A stretch of DNA of 64,000 nt from Lentzea tibetensis (lineage in GTDB: Bacteria; Actinomycetota; Actinomycetes; Mycobacteriales; Pseudonocardiaceae): assembly GCF_007845675.1 (NCBI RefSeq), contig NZ_VOBR01000024.1, forward strand, positions 62,001 to 126,000, written 5' to 3'. The notes under the pieces were generated by a model, which had not been told where the DNA came from, searched no databases, and worked only from the letters and a program-made list of their open reading frames with translations. This document shows positions 32,729 to 40,071 of the stretch, in pieces; the stretch's first letter is position 1; each line of letters begins with the position of its first letter. Position numbers and translations under genes: made by a program.

Positions 32729-32730
32729 CA
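32692..32730. promoter_or_regulatory. Inverted repeat TGTTACAC-N23-GTGTAACA upstream of paaA
   Basis: Perfect 8-bp arms at 32692-32699 and 32723-32730 are spaced 31 bp centre to centre, about three helical turns. They lie inside the end of the DUF3592 gene and finish 7 bp before the paaA ATG. A repressor bound there could block paa transcription. It does not look like a PaaR consensus I know, and the binding protein is unknown. Confidence 0.4.
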
Positions 32731-32737
32731 TCGAGGC

Positions 32738-33691
32738 ATGGCGGATGAGCTGGATCTCGCGTTCGAGCGCACGGTGCGGTCCGAGGCGCGCATCGAGCCT
32801 CGCGACTGGATGCCCGACGGGTATCGCAACACGCTGATCAGGCAGATCGCCCAGCACGCGCACTCCGAGATCATCGGGATGCAGCCGGAGGGCAACTGGA
32901 TCAGCCGCGCGCCGTCGCTGCGCCGCAAGGCGATCCTGCTGGCGAAGGTGCAGGACGAGGCCGGTCACGGCCTGTACCTGTACTCGGCCACCGAGACGCT
33001 GGGTGCGGACCGCACGGACCTGACGGTGAAGCTCATCGAGGGCAGGCAGAAGTACTCGTCGATCTTCAACTACCCGACGCTGACGTTCGCGGACATGGGC
33101 GTGATCGGCTGGCTCGTCGACGGCGCCGCGATCTGCAACCAGGTGCCGCTCTGCCGCACCTCCTACGGCCCGTACGCGCGTGCCATGATCCGCATCTGCA
33201 AGGAGGAGTCCTTCCACCAGCGGCAGGGCTACGAGCTGCTCATGACGATGATGAGCGGCACGCAGGCGCAGCGGGACATGGTGCAGGACGCGGTGAACCG
33301 CTGGTGGTGGCCGTCGCTGATGATGTTCGGCCCACCGGACGCCGAGTCGTCCAACACCGAGCAGTCGATGGCGTGGCGGATCAAGCGCAACACCAACGAC
33401 GAGCTGCGGCAGAAGTTCGTCGACATGTCCGTGCCGCAGGCCGCGCACCTCGGGGTGACGTTCCCCGACCCCGAGCTGAGGTGGAACGAAGAGCGCGGGC
33501 ACCACGACTTCGGCCAGCCGGACTGGGACGAGTTCTGGCAGGTCGTCAAGGGCAACGGCGTGTGCAACGCGCAGCGCATCGCGCACCGGCGCAAGGCGCA
33601 CGAGGACGGCGCGTGGGTTCGTGAGGCTGCCGAGGCCCACGCTGCTCGTCAGGTCTCAAAGGAAGCCAAGATGATTGGACAGAGCGCGTGA
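32738..33691 (+). CDS. paaA: Phenylacetyl-CoA epoxidase, catalytic subunit
   Basis: A 317-residue ferritin-like di-iron oxygenase subunit. It starts [20 protein letters not shown] and has the family segments [34 protein letters not shown] (EX2H iron ligands) and [17 protein letters not shown] (second EX2H). It inserts oxygen into phenylacetyl-CoA to form the ring 1,2-epoxide, using electrons from PaaE. First gene of the tight paaABCDE operon. Its stop overlaps the paaB GTG. Confidence 0.96.
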   Translation: MADELDLAFERTVRSEARIEPRDWMPDGYRNTLIRQIAQHAHSEIIGMQPEGNWISRAPSLRRKAILLAKVQDEAGHGLYLYSATETLGADRTDLTVKLIEGRQKYSSIFNYPTLTFADMGVIGWLVDGAAICNQVPLCRTSYGPYARAMIRICKEESFHQRQGYELLMTMMSGTQAQRDMVQDAVNRWWWPSLMMFGPPDAESSNTEQSMAWRIKRNTNDELRQKFVDMSVPQAAHLGVTFPDPELRWNEERGHHDFGQPDWDEFWQVVKGNGVCNAQRIAHRRKAHEDGAWVREAAEAHAARQVSKEAKMIGQSA

Positions 33692-33972
33692 GCTCTTCGT
33701 GGCCCCTCTGGGAAGTGTTCGTCCGCGGCAAGCGCGGGCTGAACCACGTGCACGTGGGTTCGCTGCACGCACCGGACGCCGAGATGGCGCTGCGCAACGC
33801 GCGTGACGTCTACACGCGGCGCAACGAGGGCGTGTCGATCTGGGTTGTGAAGGCCGACGACATCACCGCTTCGTCGCCGGACGAGAAGGACCCGTTCTTC
33901 GCGCCGTCGGGCGACAAGGTCTACCGGCACCCGACGTTCTACGCGATTCCCGAGGACGTGCCGCACCTATGA
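33688..33972 (+). CDS. paaB: Phenylacetyl-CoA epoxidase, PaaB subunit
   Basis: A 94-residue protein, the usual size for PaaB. It has [20 protein letters not shown] at the N-terminus and [20 protein letters not shown] in the middle. PaaB bridges PaaAC units in the complex and is not catalytic. The GTG start overlaps the paaA stop (GTGA). Confidence 0.95.
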   Translation: MSSSWPLWEVFVRGKRGLNHVHVGSLHAPDAEMALRNARDVYTRRNEGVSIWVVKADDITASSPDEKDPFFAPSGDKVYRHPTFYAIPEDVPHL

Positions 33973-34006
33973 GTCGCCCCGACGTACTTCTCCCCGCGGA
34001 GGGGCC

Positions 34007-34891
34007 ATGAGTTTCGACAACGCTTACGAGTCGCTGCTCGGGCACGAGGACGCGCATTGGGCCTTCGGCACCGGCTTCGCCGAGGCGCTGGTCGGCGTCA
34101 ACCGCGAGTTCCCATCCACTGTGGACCGTGCGGACATCGCGGCGTACTGCCTGATGCTCGGTGACGACGCGCTGATCATGGCGCAGCGCCTCGCCGAGTG
34201 GTGCTCGCGCGCCCCTGAGCTCGAGGAGGACATCGCGCTGTCGAACATCGCGCTGGACCTGCTCGGCCAGGCGCGGCTGCTGCTGACCCGCGCGGGCGAG
34301 GTGCTGGAGCGCGACGAGGACTCGCTGGCGTTCCTGCGCGACGAGCGCGAGTTCCGCAACGTGCACCTGGTCGAGATCGACTGCGGTCCCGGTCCTGGCG
34401 GCGACTTCGGCACGACCATCGCGCGCCTGCTGGTGTTCTCGTCGTGGCGGCTGGCGTTGTTCTCCCGGTTGCGCGGCTCCGCCGACCCCGTCTTGGCGGC
34501 GATCGCGGAGAAGGGCCTCAAGGAGCTGGCCTACCACCGCGACCACGCGGCCCAGTGGGCTGTTCGCCTCGGTGACGGCACCGACGAGTCGCACCGGCGC
34601 ATGCAGGCCGGTCTGGAGCGCGTCTGGCCGTTCGTCGACGAGCTGTTCCTCGCGCACCCCGTCGAGGCGAAGCTGTCCGGTGTCGCGGTGCCGTCCGCCG
34701 AACTGCGGTCCGAAGTGGAAGGTGTGCTGGAGGCCGTGTTCTCGGCTTCCGGCTTGACGCGTCCCGCTGACGTCCCGACCGCGCGGGTGGCCGGGATGGC
34801 CGGTCGCGACGGCGTGCACACCGAGGCCATGGGCTTCCTGCTCGCCGAGATGCAGCACCTGCACCGCTCCCTGCCGGGTGCGACGTGGTGA
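34007..34891 (+). CDS. paaC: Phenylacetyl-CoA epoxidase, structural subunit PaaC
   Basis: A 294-residue ferritin-like subunit without a full di-iron site. It has ALIMAQRLAEWCSRAPELEE, NIALDLLGQARLLLTRAGEV and KGLKELAYHRDHAAQWAVRL. It pairs with PaaA to form the catalytic core. The ATG at 34007 is preceded by CGGAGGGGCC, a good ribosome site. A 34-bp gap separates it from paaB, and its end overlaps paaD. Confidence 0.94.
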   Translation: MSFDNAYESLLGHEDAHWAFGTGFAEALVGVNREFPSTVDRADIAAYCLMLGDDALIMAQRLAEWCSRAPELEEDIALSNIALDLLGQARLLLTRAGEVLERDEDSLAFLRDEREFRNVHLVEIDCGPGPGGDFGTTIARLLVFSSWRLALFSRLRGSADPVLAAIAEKGLKELAYHRDHAAQWAVRLGDGTDESHRRMQAGLERVWPFVDELFLAHPVEAKLSGVAVPSAELRSEVEGVLEAVFSASGLTRPADVPTARVAGMAGRDGVHTEAMGFLLAEMQHLHRSLPGATW

Positions 34892-35382
34892 CGACCGCGC
34901 TGGAGATCGCCTCCCGCGTCAGGGACCCGGAGCTGCCGGTGCTGACGCTGGCGGATCTCGGCGTGCTGCGGTCGGTCTCCGAGTCGTCGGACGGCAGCGT
35001 CGTCGTGACCATCACGCCCACGTACACGGGCTGTCCCGCGCTCGACGAGATGGGCGCCGACCTGCGGCGTTCGCTGGTCGCCGCCGGCTACTCGTCGGTC
35101 GAGGTGCGCACGGCGCTGTCGCCGGCGTGGACGACGGACTGGATCACCGACGAGGGCCGTCGCAAGCTGCAGGAGGCGGGCATCGCGCCGCCGTCGAAGC
35201 TGGGCCCGCAGGCCGTCGGCCCGGTGCCGCTGAACCTGACGCCGCCGTCGCGCCGCGTGCTGTGCCCGCGCTGCTCGTCGCCGCGCACCGAGGAGGTGTC
35301 CCGCTTCGGTTCGACCGCCTGCAAGGCGCTGCGCCGCTGCGCGGACTGCCTCGAGCCCTTCGAGCACGTCAAGGAGATCTGA
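34885..35382 (+). CDS. paaD: Phenylacetyl-CoA epoxidase assembly protein PaaD
   Basis: A 165-residue protein of the MIP18/DUF59 type (ASRVRDPELPVLTLADLGVL, then PTYTGCPALDEMGADLRRSL). It ends in a zinc-ribbon-like Cys cluster (LCPRCSSPRTEE and RRCADCLEPFEH). It is thought to help Fe-S assembly in the reductase PaaE. GTG start overlaps the paaC stop. Confidence 0.93.
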   Translation: MVTTALEIASRVRDPELPVLTLADLGVLRSVSESSDGSVVVTITPTYTGCPALDEMGADLRRSLVAAGYSSVEVRTALSPAWTTDWITDEGRRKLQEAGIAPPSKLGPQAVGPVPLNLTPPSRRVLCPRCSSPRTEEVSRFGSTACKALRRCADCLEPFEHVKEI

Positions 35383-36423
35383 GTGTCGCGCCGGGCGGAG
35401 TTCCACAAGCTGACGGTGTCGAAGGTCGACCGGCTGTGCGACGACGCGGTCGCGGTCACCTTCGACGTCCCCACCGGTGTGTCCGAGGACTTCGCGTTCT
35501 CCGCGGGTCAGTACCTGACCCTGCGCAACGGCGACGAGCGCCGCTCGTACTCGATCTGCGCGCCCTCCGGCACCGCGCCGCGCATCGGCGTCCGCCGGGT
35601 CACCGACGGCCTGTTCTCGACGTGGCTGGTCGACCGCCTCGCGCCCGGTGACGTGGTCGAGGTGCTGCCGCCGCTGGGCAAGTTCACCCCGTCCGCCGAG
35701 GGCACCCACCACGGCTTCGTGGTCGCAGGCTCGGGCATCACGCCCGCGCTGTCCATCGCGTCCACCGTGCTCGCCACGGGCGCGCGCGTGACCCTGCTCT
35801 ACGGCAACCGCCGCACCGACACCGTGATGTTCGCCGACGAGCTGGCCGACCTGAAGGACCGCTACCCGTCGACGTTCCAGCTGATCCACGTCCTGTCCCG
35901 CGAGCCGCGCGACGTCGAGCTGTTCTCCGGCAGGCTGGACGGCGCCAAGCTCGAGGCGCTCTTCTCGACGGTCGTGCCGGTCGACGACATCGACCAGTGG
36001 TGGCTGTGCGGTCCGTACGGCCTGGTCACCGAGGCCACGGCGGTGCTGTCCGCGCGCGGCGTGGCTCCTGAGTCCGTGCACCACGAGCTGTTCTACGTCG
36101 ACGAGCCGCCGCCCCCGCCGCGCCGGGTCGAGGAGCGCCTGGAGTCCGCGGCGTCCGTGACGGTCGTGCTGGACGGCAAGTCGACCACCCTCGACCTGCC
36201 GCCGGACGAGCCGATCCTGGACGCGGCCCAGCGCGTGCGCGCCGACCTCCCGTTCGCCTGCAAGGGCGGCGTCTGCGGCACCTGCCGGGCATTGGTGACC
36301 GATGGTTCGGTGGAGATGCGCCGCAACTACGCGTTGGACCCCAGCGAGGTCGAAGCCGGATTCGTGCTCACCTGCCAGGCCGTTCCCACTTCTTCGGAAG
36401 TGACCGTCGACTTCGACGCGTGA
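35383..36423 (+). CDS. paaE: Phenylacetyl-CoA epoxidase, reductase subunit
   Basis: A 346-residue flavin/iron-sulfur reductase. The FAD domain has RRSYSICAPSG, the NAD(P) domain has VVAGSGITPALSIASTVLAT, and a C-terminal plant-type 2Fe-2S ferredoxin domain has ACKGGVCGTCRALV with a final Cys in LTCQAVP. It passes NADPH electrons to the PaaA di-iron centre. It starts directly after the paaD stop (GTG 35383) and ends the operon. Genes for later Paa steps are not in the window. Confidence 0.95.
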   Translation: MSRRAEFHKLTVSKVDRLCDDAVAVTFDVPTGVSEDFAFSAGQYLTLRNGDERRSYSICAPSGTAPRIGVRRVTDGLFSTWLVDRLAPGDVVEVLPPLGKFTPSAEGTHHGFVVAGSGITPALSIASTVLATGARVTLLYGNRRTDTVMFADELADLKDRYPSTFQLIHVLSREPRDVELFSGRLDGAKLEALFSTVVPVDDIDQWWLCGPYGLVTEATAVLSARGVAPESVHHELFYVDEPPPPPRRVEERLESAASVTVVLDGKSTTLDLPPDEPILDAAQRVRADLPFACKGGVCGTCRALVTDGSVEMRRNYALDPSEVEAGFVLTCQAVPTSSEVTVDFDA

Positions 36424-36430
36424 ATAAAGA

Positions 36431-36459
36431 TTGACGTACCTCGCGGTGTGGGTAATTAT
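36431..36459 (+). promoter_or_regulatory. Promoter for the small-peptide/tRNA-like unit
   Basis: TTGACG (36431-36436) and AATTAT (36454-36459), 17 bp apart, make a near-consensus housekeeping promoter, unusual in such GC-rich DNA. It starts 7 bp after the paaE stop, so the unit downstream is independently transcribed. Start would be near 36466, about 23 bases before the small ORF. Confidence 0.65.
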
Positions 36460-36488
36460 GTGTGCACACACCGAGCAGAGGAGCGGTC

Positions 36489-36593
36489 ATGACGAACAAG
36501 CAGATTGCGGGGATGCGGCAACTCGCCGCCATTGCCGCGCGCTTGCTCGCCTGGCGCCTGCAGCTGCTGCTGCACCGCGGCTCCCCGCTATGA
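36489..36593 (+). CDS. 34-residue cationic amphipathic peptide (unrecognised)
   Basis: ATG 36489 follows GAGGAG (36479-36484) at ideal spacing and opens a 34-codon frame, with MTNKQIAGMRQLAAIAARLL at the N-terminus and ending HRGSPL. The centre is a hydrophobic, Ala/Leu-rich amphipathic helix with scattered Arg. It holds six Ala and one Trp, the two amino acids matching the anticodons of the tRNA-like genes downstream; this may be coincidence. A strong promoter precedes it and a terminator starts 21 bp after its stop. It could be a leader peptide for attenuation, a small membrane-active peptide, or a peptide substrate. No homologue is recognised. Confidence 0.5.
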   Translation: MTNKQIAGMRQLAAIAARLLAWRLQLLLHRGSPL

Positions 36594-36613
36594 CGTAGGA
36601 CGTCAAGCCTGGG

Positions 36614-36651
36614 AGCCGCCCATCGGGAAACCGATCAGGGCGGCTTTCTTT
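36614..36651 (+). terminator. Rho-independent terminator between small ORF and tRNA-like genes
   Basis: Stem AGCCGCCC with GGGCGGCT is extended by ATCGG/CCGAT around a GAAA-type loop, followed by a T-rich run TTTCTTTGTTT. It can end the small-ORF transcript or act as an attenuator for the tRNA-like pair. Confidence 0.8.
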
Positions 36652-36676
36652 GTTTGGTGTCCCCATTTAATTCCTT

Positions 36677-36745
36677 ACCGGTGAGCTTCGGAAGCGGAAC
36701 TGCCTCCAAAACAGTTTCCCGAGGGTTCGACTCCTTCCGCCGGTG
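36677..36745 (+). tRNA. tRNA-like RNA, Trp-type (anticodon CCA), shortened D-arm
   Basis: Sixty-nine nucleotides fold as: acceptor ACCGGTG (36677-36683) with CGCCGGT (36738-36744), one G-U pair; a 15-nt D region AGCTTCGGAAGCGGA forming GCTT-CGG-AAGC; anticodon arm ACTGC-CTCCAAA-ACAGT with one C-A mismatch and anticodon CCA; 5-nt variable loop; T-arm GAGGG-TTCGACT-CCTTC; discriminator G. A1-U72 pair, CCA anticodon and G73 agree with bacterial tRNA-Trp identity. The D region is several bases shorter than normal, but its loop keeps the GG that contacts the T-loop. CCA is not encoded. A -10-like TTTAAT sits 5 bp upstream. It shares its exact layout with the next gene. Confidence 0.6.
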
Positions 36746-36757
36746 CGCAGTGCAATT

Positions 36758-36826
36758 GGGGGACGCGCCGGCGCGCAGACGATCCTTGCAAGATCGTCGG
36801 GGAGGGTTCGACACCCTCGTCTTCCA
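36758..36826 (+). tRNA. tRNA-like RNA, Ala-type (anticodon UGC), shortened D-arm
   Basis: Also exactly 69 nucleotides: acceptor GGGGGAC (36758-36764) with GTCTTCC (36819-36825), including G3-U70, the classic alanine identity pair; a 15-nt D region GCGCCGGCGCGCAGA (stem GCGC/GCGC, loop CGGC); perfect anticodon arm CGATC-CTTGCAA-GATCG with anticodon UGC; variable TCGGG; T-arm GAGGG-TTCGACA-CCCTC; discriminator A. Only the D-arm is abnormal. It lies 12 bp after the Trp-type RNA and 17 bp before a terminator hairpin. The matching segment lengths of two RNAs with different sequences argue for selection rather than decay. Confidence 0.6.
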
Positions 36827-36843
36827 CTTTGTGACCGAGGCGA

Positions 36844-36868
36844 GCGGGCTCGTGCCGCACGAGCCCGC
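36844..36868. terminator. Hairpin terminator after the tRNA-like pair
   Basis: A perfect 11-bp stem GCGGGCTCGTG with CACGAGCCCGC and a 3-nt loop. It lies 17 bp after the Ala-type RNA and 22 bp before the stop of the convergent phosphodiesterase gene, so it can serve both strands. Confidence 0.75.
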
Positions 36869-36890
36869 CCCCGTCATAACCCCTGTCCGG

Positions 36891-38360
36891 TCAGCGCTTC
36901 GTGAACTGAGGCGCGTCGACCGCCCAGTACCAGTCGTTGCCCGCCTCGGAGAGCCGCCACGAGACGACCGCGCTGCGCGCACCCGCGGGCACCGCGACGT
37001 CGAGCGAGATCTGCTTGGCGAGCCCGTCCGCGGTCAACGTCTGCACGACCTTCTCCGGCCCGCCGTCGAACGACACCGACACGGTGGCGCGCTGCGAGCC
37101 GTCCTGCCGGTAGTGCGACACGTACTCGAGGCGCGCGGTGGTCGCGCCCGAGACGTCGAAGCCGGGAGAGACCAGCGTCGAGTCGAACCGGCCCGATGAC
37201 GACGGCGAGCCCTTGTCGTCCCACTCGTCCGGGTCCGCCACCGCGAACACGCCGCGCGCCCGCACGTTCGCCTCGCGCTCTTGCGCCGGCGCCGTCCGCG
37301 TCCAGAAGTCGTCGGTGGTGAACGACCAGCCCTGCCACTCGGCCACCCCGGCGGGCATCGCCGTGGCGTTGCGCACCGACCAGCCCGCCGGGCCCTGGTG
37401 CGTCCAGCCGAGCACCGACGACGGCACGCCGGTCTCGTCCTGCCGCGGCTTGAGCGTCACGCCGTCGAACGCGTCGCGCGGCGCGGAGCCGATCGGGTAG
37501 CCGTCGAGCGCGGCCGGCACGCCGAGGTGGCCCAGTGCCGTCGCGGCGACGTCCACGAGCTTCGGTGCGACGGGTGGACGCGCGGCGCCGGTCGACACCA
37601 CGAACGTCATCCGCTCCTCCGGCGTGTCACCGCCGTGCCCGCCCGCGGCGGTGTGGCCGTGGTCGGTGGTCACCACGATCAGCCAGTTCTCGTCGGCGTA
37701 GGACGGCCGCGACTCGACCGCGCGCAGCACCCGGCCGATGTGCGCGTCGCTCGTGCGCATCGCCTGGTCGTACTGCGGCGAGTTCGCGCCGTGCGAGTGA
37801 CCCGCGATGTCGATCTCGCCGAAGTAGACGAACGACGCGTCGGCCGAGCCGGTGCGCAGCTGCTGCTCGGCGTCGGCGGCGATCTTCGCGTCGGACGGGC
37901 CGTAGCCCGCGGTGTCGCCGTCGAGCACGTACTTGCGGTCCTGGCCGGTCCGCAGGATCCGGTCGCCGATCGGCTTCCAGTCCACCGCCGCGTACGTGGC
38001 GAGCGAGGGCCGCGCCTTCTCGGCGCGTTCCAGCCAGCTCGGGTAGGACGCCAGCGCGTTGCCGCTGAACGAGTTGTCCTTGACCTTGTGCTTGTCCGGC
38101 CAGACGCCGGTGAGGATCGTCGACCAGCCGGGGCCGCTCGACGTGGTCGCCATGCCCGAGCCGTAGAGCGCGCTCGGGGCGGCGTAACCGCGTAGCGCGA
38201 GCGCGTGCAGGTTCGGCGTGTTCGCGGCCATCAGCTTGTCGTAGCGCGCGCCGTCGAGTCCGATCACCAGGACCTTCGGCGGCGGGGCGGGAGCGGCCGC
38301 GACAGGCGGCGTGACCAGCAGGGGCACCATCAGCACCAGCAGGGTGAGTGCTCTTGTCAT
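36891..38360 (-). CDS. Secreted type I phosphodiesterase / nucleotide pyrophosphatase family protein
   Basis: A 489-residue protein with an N-terminal signal (TRALTLLVLMVPLLVTPPVA, cleavage near AAA). The alkaline-phosphatase-fold domain has the first metal site KVLVIGLDGARYDKL, the nucleophile region TTSSGPGWSTILTGVWPDKH, FGEIDIAGHSHGANSPQYD and TTDHGHTAAGGHGG, all typical of PF01663 enzymes. The last ~150 residues form a beta-rich domain of unknown role (SPGFDVSGATTARLEYVSHY). The substrate is an extracellular phosphodiester, not determinable here. ATG 38360 is chosen because the signal peptide begins there; an upstream TTG is possible. Confidence 0.85.
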   Translation of the reverse strand: MTRALTLLVLMVPLLVTPPVAAAPAPPPKVLVIGLDGARYDKLMAANTPNLHALALRGYAAPSALYGSGMATTSSGPGWSTILTGVWPDKHKVKDNSFSGNALASYPSWLERAEKARPSLATYAAVDWKPIGDRILRTGQDRKYVLDGDTAGYGPSDAKIAADAEQQLRTGSADASFVYFGEIDIAGHSHGANSPQYDQAMRTSDAHIGRVLRAVESRPSYADENWLIVVTTDHGHTAAGGHGGDTPEERMTFVVSTGAARPPVAPKLVDVAATALGHLGVPAALDGYPIGSAPRDAFDGVTLKPRQDETGVPSSVLGWTHQGPAGWSVRNATAMPAGVAEWQGWSFTTDDFWTRTAPAQEREANVRARGVFAVADPDEWDDKGSPSSSGRFDSTLVSPGFDVSGATTARLEYVSHYRQDGSQRATVSVSFDGGPEKVVQTLTADGLAKQISLDVAVPAGARSAVVSWRLSEAGNDWYWAVDAPQFTKR

Positions 38361-38510
38361 GACAAGCAGATTTCTTGGTAGCAAAGGTTTTCGTCAATGA
38401 ACCAGGAGGGTGTTCATCGACCGTTCAAACTTGTCAGTACATGTTGTTCGCCGCCGCGACGTTGTGGGCTCGCCGGTGGATCGGGCCGAGATCTGGCACG
38501 ATCGCCAGCC

Positions 38511-39107
38511 ATGGGGGTTGTCGGACGTTCGGTGCTCGGCGGGTTGTTCTACGGGTCTGCGTGCGCCGCACTGGTCGCGGTCGTGGCGGTGGTGCTCGGC
38601 GAGAACAACTCCCCGGTGTGGCTGCTGGCGCTGAGCATCCCGGTGTTCGGGGTGATCTTCGGCGGCGTTCCCGGTCTGGTCGTCGGCACCGTCGTGGGCC
38701 TGGTCCGCCGGGCCGCGCAGCCGAGACCGCTCCCGTACGCCGCACCCCAGCCCGTCGACATGTGGTCCGTGCTGGTCGACCGCTGCGCCGAGTCCACGCG
38801 CCGGGTCGCGGCAGCCGTCACGACGGTCCCCGAGTCGCTCGCGCGTGACTGGATGGAGCGCATCGCCCAGGACCTGAAGAAGGAGCTGGACGACGTCCGC
38901 GGCATCGCGCAGCTGGGCCGCGCGCTGGGAGCCGTGGACGCGCAGCACCCCGTCTACCAGCGACTCGAGGCCGCGGTGCGCGACTTCACCGCGTTCGAGA
39001 ACCAGGTCGCGACGGTCGCGCTCAAGATGTTCGACCACCCCGAGCTGGACCAGGTGCGCACCGACCTGGAGTTCCTGGAGCAGCAGCTGCCGCAGCTAAG
39101 CGGCTGA
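38511..39107 (+). CDS. Small membrane protein with cytoplasmic helical domain
   Basis: A 198-residue protein. Two membrane helices (VLGGLFYGSACAALVAVVAV and VWLLALSIPVFGVIFGGVPG onward) are followed by a helical soluble domain with DWMERIAQDLKKELDDVRGI and LDQVRTDLEFLEQQLPQ, likely coiled coil. No family is recognised. Its last 12 bp overlap the convergent IMPase-family gene. Confidence 0.65.
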   Translation: MGVVGRSVLGGLFYGSACAALVAVVAVVLGENNSPVWLLALSIPVFGVIFGGVPGLVVGTVVGLVRRAAQPRPLPYAAPQPVDMWSVLVDRCAESTRRVAAAVTTVPESLARDWMERIAQDLKKELDDVRGIAQLGRALGAVDAQHPVYQRLEAAVRDFTAFENQVATVALKMFDHPELDQVRTDLEFLEQQLPQLSG

Positions 39108-39926
39108 CAGCGCGGACTGCCACCAGCCCAGCACCTCGTCCGCCGCGTCCGGCGCCGCGACCAGCAGACCGTCGAGCGGCAGCTGGGCACCCGCGCCCCG
39201 CCGGTCCAGCACGACCGCGCCGGACTCGACCGCCAGCGACACCGCGCCCGCCACGTCCCACTCGTGGTACCCGTGCAGCACGGCAGCGGCGACGTGGCCC
39301 AGCGCGACCTGCGCGACGGCCAGCGCCTTCGAGCCGAGCACGCGCACACCGGTTCCCGCGACGGCGGCCGTGGTGATGAACGTCCCCATGCCCGGCCACG
39401 GCCCGGAGCGGGTCATCTCGGTGCACACGACGAGGCTGTCGCCCTGCCGTTCGGTCAGCTTCACGGGCGTGCCGTTGGCGCGCATGCCCCGGCCGCGCGC
39501 GGCGGCGTAGATCTGGGCGCGGTACGGGTCCGCGACGACGCCGACGACCGGGCCCCAGCGGTCGATCAGCGCCAGGCTGTAGGCGCACCACGGCATGCCC
39601 GCCGTGTAGTTGGCCGTGCCGTCGACGGGGTCGACGACCCAGCGGAACTCGGAGTCGCCGGGCACGTCGAGGTCGGTGTTCTCGCAGTACACGGGGATGT
39701 CGGGGAACTCGGCGGTCAGCACCCGCCGGGTGTGTCTCTCGAGGGTGTGGTCGGTGTCGGTCACCCAGTCGAAGGGCGACTCGTCCTCGGTGGGGCGGAC
39801 ACCGCGACCGGCCGTTGCCATGATGACGTCGGAGGCGTCGTTGGCGAGTCGGCCGGCCACCTCGAGCGCGATCGACACCAAGCCTGGATCGACTGGGTGC
39901 GCTGGCCGGGACGACAAGACGGTCAT
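39096..39926 (-). CDS. Inositol monophosphatase-family phosphatase
   Basis: A 276-residue member of the Li-sensitive Mg-dependent phosphatase family. Motif 1 is WVVDPVDGTANYTAGMP, preceded by the metal ligand region near FDWVTDTDHTLE and a Glu in VYCENTDLD. Motif 2 is YHEWDVAGAVSLAVESGAVV. Members hydrolyse inositol-1-phosphate, histidinol phosphate, FBP or PAP; which one is unclear. Actinomycetes need IMPase for inositol lipids, which fits the neighbouring mannosyltransferase-like gene, but this is inference. Confidence 0.85.
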   Translation of the reverse strand: MTVLSSRPAHPVDPGLVSIALEVAGRLANDASDVIMATAGRGVRPTEDESPFDWVTDTDHTLERHTRRVLTAEFPDIPVYCENTDLDVPGDSEFRWVVDPVDGTANYTAGMPWCAYSLALIDRWGPVVGVVADPYRAQIYAAARGRGMRANGTPVKLTERQGDSLVVCTEMTRSGPWPGMGTFITTAAVAGTGVRVLGSKALAVAQVALGHVAAAVLHGYHEWDVAGAVSLAVESGAVVLDRRGAGAQLPLDGLLVAAPDAADEVLGWWQSALSAA

Positions 39927-40071
39927 GCCGACCTAGTTTCACCGCACCGGGTGACCGTGACACGACTACGAGATGACGCTCTGGCGATCTCCTGGTCACG
40001 ACGGGTGGTGTTCAAAACGCGTTCTTCACGCGGTCACGTGGTGGTGTCCTTCGGCGTGCACCGTCTGCGGT

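Noticed and set aside
36677-36826. Reading the two tRNA-like RNAs as ordinary tRNA-Trp and tRNA-Ala
   Set aside because: The D regions are only 15 nt between acceptor and anticodon stems, too short for a standard D-arm, and both are 69 nt long; they are therefore reported as tRNA-like.
36654-37199. Plus-strand frame running through the tRNA-like genes into the phosphodiesterase gene
   Set aside because: It covers structured RNA and then the reverse of a conserved enzyme; composition is shadow-like.
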